Below, piece after piece: positions 6,897-14,207 of a DNA stretch of 64,000 nucleotides; the first letter of the stretch is position 1; each line of letters starts with the position of its first letter. Position numbers and translations under genes: made by a program. This DNA comes from Saprospiraceae bacterium (GTDB lineage Bacteria; Bacteroidota; Bacteroidia; Chitinophagales; Saprospiraceae), in assembly GCA_016714445.1 (NCBI GenBank), contig JADJNF010000009.1, forward strand, positions 372,001 to 436,000. Direction: 5' to 3'. A model generated the notes under the pieces. That model had not been told where the DNA came from. It saw only the letters and a list, made by a program, of their open reading frames with translations, and searched no databases.

Positions 6897-9312
6897 TTAC
6901 TCGTTTTTAAATTTATTCTCCATTAATTTTTCTTTGAATGTTGATTTAAACGTATAAGCAAAGGTGAACATTACGGCTCGTGTATCTAATTTAAAAATCC
7001 TGCTGAACTCGTAATTGGAGTCGGAAATCCTGAAACCGCTTTGCTGTGTGTTGAAAATATCTGTTACTGCAAACCCCAATCTTCCCTGACCTTTCATGAT
7101 TTTTTGCTGAAAGCCCATATCCACAAAATATACGGCAACTTTTTCTCCTTGTGGAATAGCAATCGGTGATGTATAATTTCCAATCAATTGAATTTTTCCG
7201 TTTTTCCAAAGCGTAAAATTGTTGATGAGTTTGGTGAAATACGCAAATTGATTTCGTTGTAAGTTTAATGTCGGTTCGTTGGTTTCAATTTGCAAATCAT
7301 AACCCGAAAGATTTAGATTTATACTCCAGAATTTGAAAGGATTGTAAGTAACAATTCCTTCTAACCCGTATGTAGTGGCGTTGCCGAAATTCTGCGGTTG
7401 TGTAAATGCTACACCATTGCTGTCTAAAATGGTGAATGGCAAAATTACATTGCTTGTGTTTCGGTAAAATGCAGAAGCGGTAAAACTCCCTTTTTGAAAA
7501 ATGATTGTAGGATAATTCCACCGAATGTGCCAATTCGGGATTCAGTTTTGGATTTCCTGCACGTTGATTCAGCGAATCGGTAATATCTGTAAAGGGTATC
7601 ATCTGCCCGAAAGTAGGGCGGTTTATTCGCCTGCTGTAACTTAACTTGAGCATATTTCTTTGCTCTGTATAATAAATCAGGTTCGCGGAGGGGAACAAAT
7701 TGAAATAATCGTTGGTAAATTTCAAGGGATTTAATTCTGTGTTACCATTGTTCCAAACCTGCTCGGCACGAAGTCCGAAAGTGTATTTCCATTTCGGTGA
7801 TTGTTTTTCGCCAACCCAACCTGTATATTGAAAATATGCAGCGTGAATTTGTTCACTGAAATTAAAAATGTCGGTATTTAAAGTGTCGTTAACAAAACTT
7901 CCGTTTAACAGGTTGGAACGTAGAAAGTCATTGTCCAAAAATCGAAGTATTGTTTTGTATCCCGTTTCAATGATTCCCTTTTCTTTTATCGGGTGTGCAT
8001 AATCGAGAGATATATTAGTGAGGTTAGTGTTTTCATAATTATGTGTTTTCTGCAAAAACGGATTTCCGACTTCAATGTTTTGGTCAGATAATAATTGCGT
8101 GGTTATGTCGGTATTTTCCCTATTGTAACCAATGGAAGAACTCGCATTGAACGTTAAGAGTTGGTCGGGGTTGTTGAATTTTCTGGTATAATTAAAAGAC
8201 GCTTCGCCTGTATGAAAACGTCTTATTTCGTTGGAATGTCTGCGATTCCGACCTGTTAAGTCATAAGCGGATGTTTCGGTTGTGCTGGTTAATGTTTCAC
8301 TGTTGTCTTCTCCCTGCATTAACCAAGTTCCCTCAAAGTGAAAAATATTTTTCTTGTTAGGAGTATAGTCAATGTTAAATCGTGCAGTTTGAGTTTGAAT
8401 GGTTCGCTCGTCAAACCTTCGCTGTGTTAAAAAATATTCGTTTGGTAAATCAAATTGAGTGCGGTCTCCATATACTCTGCGGGTTCTTGTGGTAAACCAG
8501 TTATCGTAAGCAAGACCAAAATTCCATTTTTCAGTTTTGTGATTAAGTAAAAGCGTTCCGTTCAATCGGTAGCGTTCACCAAATCCTGCACCCACTGCAA
8601 AGGCTCCGTTTGTTCCTAAACCGTTGTTGTTTTTCAATACGATATTAATTATTCCTCCTTCGGCATCTGCGTCATATTTTGCGGATGGATTGGTAATAAT
8701 TTCTATTCTTTCAATGCTGCTTGAGGGGATTTGCTCAAGATTTGCCATACGGTCGGCTCCACCAATGCCGGAAACCCTTCCGTTAATCAGTATCAGCGGA
8801 CTTTTACCTCTTAACGTAATTTCTCCGTCTGCACCTATCACAACTCCGGGCATGTTTTTGAGTAAGTCCGCAGCTGTTCCGCCAATTTGTGTAATGTTTT
8901 CCGAAGCGTTCATTACAATTCCTTCTTCCGTTTTCTTTATCAAATTGCGAATGGCTGTTACTTCAACTGCGTTTAAAACGGAAACGTCCGATTTTAAAAC
9001 TATGTTCGGCAAACTAATATTTATATTCTCCTGATTAAGCACTACCGATTGTTTATACTTTGCAAATCCGATAAATTGAATGTAGAGATAATACTCTCCA
9101 AAGGAAATATTTGAAAGTGAAAAATATCCTGTGCTGTCCGTAATCGTTCCGCTTACAATTTTTGCTGAATCACTTTTTGCGGAAATAAAAACATTGGCAA
9201 ACTCAACAGGCATACTAATACTGTCAAGTACTTTGCCTGATATGTTACCTGTATGCTGTGCGTAAACAATAGAGCAGGTAAGGTGAATGAATAAGCAGAA
9301 AATAATTCTCAC
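6897..9312 (-). CDS. TonB-dependent outer-membrane receptor, frameshifted
   Basis: About 804 residues when repaired. Signal peptide (FIHLTCSIVYAQ), an N-terminal carboxypeptidase-regulatory-like domain at 22-110 (GNISGKVLDSISMPVEFANV), a plug with LLKNMPGVVIGADGEITLRG and ERIEIITNPSAKYDADAEGG, then an OMP_b-brl-type barrel. The frame breaks at an A5 run on the plus strand (7498-7502): dropping one base gives SYNHFQKGSFTASAFYRNTS and joins the two parts into one protein, so the break is one inserted base. The barrel ends at 6897 and abuts the LamG lipoprotein gene. The YVTN propeller gene is eight bases upstream. This suggests uptake or sensing at the outer membrane linked to the operon. The ligand is unknown. 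Confidence 0.85.
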
Positions 9313-9319
9313 GATTCAC

Positions 9320-10297
9320 TTATTTAGTGTTTGCTACCCAAAGGCGTTTTGGATTTTTACCAACGGGAATGGTTGCCGTAACTACCCATTTATCAATATC
9401 AATGATGCTTGCATCATGGGAAGAAGTGTTGCTCACAATAGCAAATTTCCCATCAGATGTAAATTCAATCCAGTTCGGATTTTTACCGACTGTAATATTT
9501 TTTAAAATTTTATCAGTTGCCACATCAATAGCCGTTACATCATTGGTAAATTGGCTCGTTAGGTAAACGGTTTTGCCATCGGGTGAAACGCAAAGTCCGT
9601 GAGCCGCCTTACCTTCGCTGTCAAATTTGTCGGATTGCGGTACAAGAACTTGTGTAATAATCTTGTTTTGCTCCGCATCAAGTTTTACCAGACCATGAAA
9701 CCAGCGAAGGGTGAGGTAAATGAATTTTCCGTCAGGTGTTGCCGTCATTACTCTCGGAAAGTTGAATACAGGAATTTCAGCAACAACTTTCATACTATCG
9801 AGATTGATTTTTACAATTTTGTTGTCTCCTTCTGATGTAACCCAAACAGATTTGCCATCAGGCATCGGTAATACAATATGCGGGTTTCTTCCTACAGGGA
9901 TAGAGTTTATGAGTTTCCAATTGGAGGTAGAAATAACATCCACTTTGTGTTCGGCATTAATGGCGGTAAAAATATATTTGCCGTCACGGCTGAAACTTAA
10001 TTGGTGTGGTGCTTTGCCAACAGAAACTGTCTGTGTTACCTTGTTGTCTGCGGCAGTGATTATTGAAACTGTGTTATCGCCTTCATTGCTCACTGCAATC
10101 CAGTTTCCTTCAGGAGATACTGCAACTCCGTGTGGTTTGTTGCCTGTTTTGATGTCGGCAATTTTTTGATTTTTCTGAATGTCAACCACCGAAATAAAGT
10201 CGCTACCGTAGTTGGTTATGTAAGCTTTTGGTGTCTGTGCAAATAGTGTCGTGCTTATTAGTGCTATTGCTGCCGTTAAGATTATTTTACTGTTCAT
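9320..10297 (-). CDS. YVTN-family beta-propeller protein (YncE-like)
   Basis: A 325-residue secreted protein with signal peptide MNSKIILTAAIALISTTLFA. The rest is a seven-bladed propeller of YVTN repeats: ADIKTGNKPHGVAVSPEGNW, VSVGKAPHQLSFSRDGKYIF, IPVGRNPHIVLPMPDGKSVW, ITVGKNPNWIEFTSDGKFAI and IPVGKNPKRLWVANTK. YncE-like proteins are periplasmic; some bind DNA or metals, but the role in this context is unknown. It is the first gene of the chrA operon, 24 bases downstream of a consensus -7 box. Confidence 0.88.
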   Translation of the reverse strand: MNSKIILTAAIALISTTLFAQTPKAYITNYGSDFISVVDIQKNQKIADIKTGNKPHGVAVSPEGNWIAVSNEGDNTVSIITAADNKVTQTVSVGKAPHQLSFSRDGKYIFTAINAEHKVDVISTSNWKLINSIPVGRNPHIVLPMPDGKSVWVTSEGDNKIVKINLDSMKVVAEIPVFNFPRVMTATPDGKFIYLTLRWFHGLVKLDAEQNKIITQVLVPQSDKFDSEGKAAHGLCVSPDGKTVYLTSQFTNDVTAIDVATDKILKNITVGKNPNWIEFTSDGKFAIVSNTSSHDASIIDIDKWVVTATIPVGKNPKRLWVANTK

Positions 10298-10320
10298 TTT
10301 TTAAAATTTATTTGTTTACG

Positions 10321-10354
10321 CAAAATTACTTTTTATTTGTCGAACTTTGGCAAA
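10321..10354 (-). promoter_or_regulatory. Promoter of the YVTN-TonB-chrA operon
   Basis: A perfect minus-strand TAATTTTG (10321-10328) with TTTG at 10351-10354, spacing 22. Transcription would start near 10314, giving a short leader before the YVTN gene. The operon cassette therefore carries its own promoter, unlike the single-gene cassettes. Confidence 0.5.
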
Positions 10355-10447
10355 AATTCAAGCTCTTTTGGTTTTTCGTTTTGGCTTTGTGTGTCGGCAA
10401 AAACCAAATGTGCTTGAATGTGCGGTCGGCTGTCTTTTTTACAATGA

Positions 10448-10475
10448 GGCATAACGGCCTGGTTCTTGTTACTTT
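10448..10475 (-). other. Remnant attC-like site closing the 6.3-kb cassette
   Basis: GGCATAAC (10448-10455) is the exact complement of GTTATGCC of site 7. Only about 20 bases separate it from a GTTACTTT core, so the stem has been lost. It abuts the damaged array copy that continues to about 11190. Confidence 0.45.
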
Positions 10476-10483
10476 GTGTGTCT

Positions 10484-10995
10484 GGTTCCCCAATGTTTGG
10501 CTTATTCAACAAAATCTTCGGGCGTTCAATCCAAAAACCGCTGTATTCTACTGTTTCGGTCATTGTTGTCAGCCTTTCAATCCTACAGAATTATAATGGC
10601 AAATAAATCAATTTATTATTTTGATTACAATTACACTTTTGAAAAATGGAATTACGTCATCAAAAGCAAAGTCACTAATTTAATTCAGCAGTTGGATCGG
10701 TCTTCTTTGATTTTCAAAACCCGTTATCTTGCCACTTTTAAATCATTTGGTTTAGAAGCAATTCTATACCTGTTCCAAAAACCATTGTTGAAAACCCTTC
10801 GATTTATAGTTGTTTTTCCGTTTTTAGTAACAATTGCTCTTTGATTAAAATATCCAAACTATCAATGGTTTAATTAGAATGCCTTCATTTATAAACCCGT
10901 ATTTTCCATCTTGTTTTACAAGCTCTGTCCCCAGTGAAAAAGGTTACATTCTCAAACTGAAATGGAATTATTATTTACCTTCTTCATCGGCATAG
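10484..10995 (-). pseudogene. Deletion-riddled copy of the WG-repeat gene
   Basis: This stretch matches the WG-repeat gene (about 155-860) in order and orientation, with long identical blocks such as those around the CTACAGAATTATAATGG and CCCGTATTTTCCATCTTG segments. It has lost dozens of short pieces of one to about ten bases and has few substitutions. No frame remains open beyond a few dozen codons. The 5' end of the gene is missing. Either a decaying duplicate cassette or an assembly artefact; the deletion-only pattern is odd for ordinary decay. Confidence 0.7.
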
Positions 10996-11055
10996 ACTTT
11001 AGGTGTGTTGGCTGTTTTCCAATAGGTAAAGTTCCAAAAATCAAAATTAAAATCT

Positions 11056-11185
11056 GCTTATAACGATTCACTGGTTTGTCTTCTGTTTTTCAAAGGTAAC
11101 TGCCATCACAAAATCTTCCAACGTCCGCTTGGCGTCTTTAAATCTCAAAATCTTCATCCCGTTTTGACGTCTTCATCAATGACCT
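11056..11185 (-). repeat. Damaged copy of the 208-bp promoter cassette
   Basis: It follows the WG pseudogene copy just as the intact promoter cassette follows the WG gene. CAAAGGTA (the -7 box) and the block TCTTTAAATCTCAAAATC survive, but the spacer between -33 and -7 has shrunk to about 10 bases and the attC-like stem is gone. It ends in GACCTGTAAC, a one-base variant of the GACCAGTAAC boundary. Confidence 0.6.
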
Positions 11186-11190
11186 GTAAC

Positions 11191-11407
11191 TATTTAATCA
11201 GCGAAACAAATTTATGTATTTTTCTTAAAAACAATCTGTTTTGTATTCTTTTATTCAAATAAAATATAGCAAGCCCATACAAATCATTGATTTGCAACTT
11301 GGATGGTGACCTTAATGGTCTTATACTTGGACTCTTATACCGATGTTGGTGCCGACATCTATCCCGTATGACCTATGCCACGCATACCACTTGGGGCTTG
11401 ATAGGAT
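11191..11407. other. Spacer between array remnant and recombinase; candidate attI position
   Basis: About 220 bases without a credible gene. In a reverse integron the primary attachment site would lie here, between the recombinase 3' end and the first cassette. I see a GATGT...ACATC palindrome at about 11343-11360, but no core matching GTTANNN with flanking recombinase sites, so an attI cannot be called. Confidence 0.25.
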
Positions 11408-11448
11408 GCAAAAAGTGTAGCCGGCATGGTACTGCCTGGTCTTTTTGC
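11408..11448 (-). terminator. Hairpin after the recombinase gene
   Basis: GCAAAAAG and CTTTTTGC are perfect complements, with an inner GGCA/TGCC pairing. It begins 31 bases past the recombinase stop. A-runs and T-runs on both sides make it a plausible bidirectional terminator. A recombination site is an alternative reading. Confidence 0.45.
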
Positions 11449-11478
11449 GTTTCGGTATTGTGTAGTCTTACTCTGCTT

Positions 11479-13176
11479 TCAGAGTAGCGGTGCAGATGAT
11501 GGCAATCTGTCCAAAGGACTCATTACATGTGCTAAACTTTGAGTGGTCACATGTGTGTAAATCATAGTGGTTTTGACATCTTTATGCCCCAGCAAAGCCT
11601 GTATGTATGGCAACTGTACGCCAGAGTCGAGCAAATGAGTTGCAAAGCAATGTCGCAGTGTATGTGGTGACACTTTTTTTGTGATACCAGCTTTATTTAC
11701 TGCATTTTTTACTACCTTTTGTACACTACGTTCTGAGTACTGAGTCATCCTGTCTTGTCCCTCAAATAGCCATTGCTGTGGCATATACTCATCGAAATAT
11801 TTTCTGAGTAGCTGTTTAAGAGTTTGACTGAGCATCACAATTCTATCTTTGTTGCCTTTGCCGCCACGTACTATCAATTGATTTCTGTCCCACCACATAT
11901 CTTCCACACGGACAGAGAGCGACTCATTGAGTCTGAGTCCACTACCATACAAGACATAAAGCAAGACGATATGTTTTGTATTAGAAATGCTTTCCAATAG
12001 GCCATTCGTTTCTTGTGCACTTAGGATTGTAGGCAGATGAAATCCTTTTTTTGGTCTGGCGAGTTGATCTATTTTTAAGTCCTGACGAAATATTACTTTT
12101 TGATAGTAATACTTAATGGCATTTATCGCGGTATGAATAGTGCTTACAGCTATTTTTTTTCCTGATAATTGGCTTAAATATTGATTGATGGTAGCTTCAT
12201 CTGCTTTTGCGATGTCTGGTAGTCCTAGTGCTTCTGCAAATTTCACAATTTCAGGCACGTACGTATATATCGTACTCCAGCTATTGTTCCTCCGGATCAT
12301 AGCATCGGTATATTGTTGTAGTAAGGTGGAGTATATTTCCGGATATTTTGCTACCAGATACGATTGTTTTTCCTGATTGCTATAATCCGTCTTTTTATAT
12401 TGTTCTCCTTTTTGACACAGACGATTGATCACCTTTACACCTGTATTAGTATAATGGCTTTGTATCGACGAGATGAGTAGTTCAGTATTTGGCAATAGCC
12501 ATCTTTTATATTCAGGATCATACTCAGCATCTGGTATTTGAGTGACAAAATGAGTATCATTGTTATAACCCTTCAACTTTACACATATTTTATCTTTAAA
12601 TTCCGGTGTGCTGTATATTTCAATTAATTTGGGATCAGCTGTGGTCATGATAAGTCCGTATATGTGGGTATAAGTATCAGGTGACCAATAGTTAAAGTAA
12701 GTTTGTAACTTACAAAGGTTTTCAGCGTTGCCACCGACACTCCACAGTTTTTGATTTTTGTTCCAATAAGCACCTGAAAGAGATTTTACCAATGCAACAT
12801 CATCGGTTTGATACCTCATTTTGATCCAAAATCGTTGATTGTTATAGCTGATATCAAGATGATTGGCAGATAAAGATAGATTTTTTTCACGTATTGCAGA
12901 ATTTTCATAATTGGAACAAGATGAAGAATATGAAGATACTTGTTTCGTTAATTCCGGATTTACTTGATTTCTTTCAGTACATATCCGTTGTGGTATACCA
13001 CTGGATTTTAAAGCCGTGTAAGCTTCAGTGGTATAGTCAATATACCAGCATCCGTGTGTTTTAGTATACTTTACTTCAGACATTTTGCGAATGGCAGCAA
13101 ATACCCCGCTTTCTCGCTCAAAATCTATACGTATTTTTTTTTCGCCCCGATGTATGAATGGTGATAACGTGATCAT
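11479..13176 (-). CDS. Tyrosine recombinase with repeated N-terminal modules
   Basis: 565 residues, about 250 more than XerC/XerD. The catalytic domain is complete: Arg415 (GSGLRLNE), Lys440 (GGKGNKDR), His505-x-x-Arg508 (HTLRH), His531 (LGHKD) and Tyr540 (MIYTHV). A SAM-like core-binding domain precedes it (about 290-380). Residues 1-260 hold three similar 60-residue modules, each with a hydrophobic stretch and an aromatic pair such as YTKTHGCWYIDY, WNKNQKLWSVGG and YDPEYKRWLLPN. These recall HARP-like or arm-type DNA-binding repeats; this is inference. The tail VMSPLDRL resembles the SPLDAL tail of integron integrases, but the IntI-specific insertion before HTLRH is absent. It sits beside the cassette array and reads in the same direction, so it is the best candidate to move the cassettes. 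Confidence 0.9.
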   Translation of the reverse strand: MITLSPFIHRGEKKIRIDFERESGVFAAIRKMSEVKYTKTHGCWYIDYTTEAYTALKSSGIPQRICTERNQVNPELTKQVSSYSSSCSNYENSAIREKNLSLSANHLDISYNNQRFWIKMRYQTDDVALVKSLSGAYWNKNQKLWSVGGNAENLCKLQTYFNYWSPDTYTHIYGLIMTTADPKLIEIYSTPEFKDKICVKLKGYNNDTHFVTQIPDAEYDPEYKRWLLPNTELLISSIQSHYTNTGVKVINRLCQKGEQYKKTDYSNQEKQSYLVAKYPEIYSTLLQQYTDAMIRRNNSWSTIYTYVPEIVKFAEALGLPDIAKADEATINQYLSQLSGKKIAVSTIHTAINAIKYYYQKVIFRQDLKIDQLARPKKGFHLPTILSAQETNGLLESISNTKHIVLLYVLYGSGLRLNESLSVRVEDMWWDRNQLIVRGGKGNKDRIVMLSQTLKQLLRKYFDEYMPQQWLFEGQDRMTQYSERSVQKVVKNAVNKAGITKKVSPHTLRHCFATHLLDSGVQLPYIQALLGHKDVKTTMIYTHVTTQSLAHVMSPLDRLPSSAPLL

Positions 13177-13460
13177 ATCAATGTCAAATTTCGGGCAAAA
13201 GTCTGTACGAAATCCCCTCTTATCCGTATAATAAACGGGTATATACGTTTGTAGATTATTATTTAATGTCGCTTAGATAACTGAAGTTTCGGAGTTTGTA
13301 TATAATAGACTATAAAATTTTTATAAATTATTAAAATATTTTATTAATTGAACTAAAACACACAACATCAAATACTTAAATAAGATTTACAAGAATACTT
13401 AGTTTAAGGTGGGAAACTATTTCTTTTTCATTGGAAGAATACCTGGGGCCGCCTAAGATT

Positions 13461-13682
13461 GGCCTTTTCATTTTTAGTCAAAACTTTGCAAAATAGCGTT
13501 AAGAACAGAAAACTGTATGAGCCAAAACAGGTAATTAATTCGAGAGCAAATGAACGAAGTTCCTCAAATATTCAGAACGGTGAGTGAATACTAGAGGCGA
13601 GCCCGCCTGTCTAAGAAGTCGGACAGGTTTTTTATGTTTAGCTATTTTGTGAAGTTTTGGCGTTAAGAAAATGAAAAAGCCC
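13461..13682. repeat. Inverted-repeat element (MITE-like), 222 bp
   Basis: The ends form imperfect arms of about 38 bases: CAAAACTTTGCAAAATAGC on the left and GCTATTTTGTGAAGTTTTG on the right pair at 16 of 19 positions, and GGCCTTTTCATTTTTA pairs with TAAGAAAATGAAAAAGCC on the outside. No gene inside. No clear target duplication, so mobility is only suggested. Confidence 0.5.
13606..13633 (+). terminator. Hairpin with T-run inside the inverted-repeat element
   Basis: CCTGTC pairs with GACAGG, followed by six T. It looks like a Rho-independent terminator, but no plus-strand gene ends here. Similar CCTGTC/GACAGG hairpins recur near 39930 and 40890, so it may be part of a dispersed repeat. Confidence 0.35.
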
Positions 13683-13860
13683 TGCCCGCGTTGGAGCAGG
13701 CGGGCTTGACTTTTTGTTTCTTTTGTGTTAAGACAAAAGAAAAAGAAAGTTAAATCAAGCTAACAAGAATTATTTACCGCGAAAATATTAAAATGAAGAA
13801 CGATATTTAAATTTTGACGTTAAAAATTTAGATCCGAAATTTTGTTAGATAAGAAACTTT

Positions 13861-13933
13861 TAGTAGTTTTTACCAATCCTAAATCCTTTCCTTGATAGGG
13901 AAAGACTTCAACAAGTGACCTTAACTAAACGAC
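13861..13933. repeat. Partial copy of the 93-bp dispersed repeat
   Basis: It shares the ATCCTAAATCC block, a small hairpin (CCTTGATAGGG region) and the terminal CTTAACTAAACGAC with the complete copy at 37179-37271. The left terminal repeat is not recognisable. The rest of the 13177-14178 gap holds the inverted-repeat element and AT-rich sequence. Confidence 0.5.
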
Positions 13934-14178
13934 ATTGGATTATTTTATCAAAAAAGTCATGCTCAAAAAAGGCTTTTACAAAGCCCTTACCCATAATCTA
14001 TCTATTTTTATTGGTACAAAACAATTGAAATCATATGTTTTCCCTGATCCTTGTTTTTTTCAAAATAACATAAGCCATTATAAAAATATACTACATCTAA
14101 TAAGTGACAATTTCTTCTTAAAAAAAATTAATCCGCCACCAACCAAAAAATTAATTAGCAAAAACGTAAAAAAAATCG

Positions 14179-14202
14179 CATTTTTGCCGCCGAACTAAGG
14201 AG
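14179..14202 (+). promoter_or_regulatory. ppk1 -7-like box and Shine-Dalgarno
   Basis: CATTTTTG (14179-14186) is a weak match to TAnnTTTG, and AAGGAG (14197-14202) lies five bases before the ATG. Strong Shine-Dalgarno sequences are uncommon in this window, and this one fixes the ppk1 start at 14208. Confidence 0.5.
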
Positions 14203-14207
14203 CAGTT

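Noticed and set aside
10333..10563. 76-codon minus-strand frame before the YVTN gene
   Set aside because: It crosses the cassette boundary and the YVTN promoter and has no coding features.
13177..14178. tRNA or other structural RNA gene in the large gap
   Set aside because: I found no cloverleaf, and the folded segments are explained by the inverted-repeat element and dispersed repeat.
13935..14198. 87-codon frame before ppk1
   Set aside because: It has AT-rich random composition, overlaps the ppk1 promoter region and lacks a family or a ribosome-binding site.
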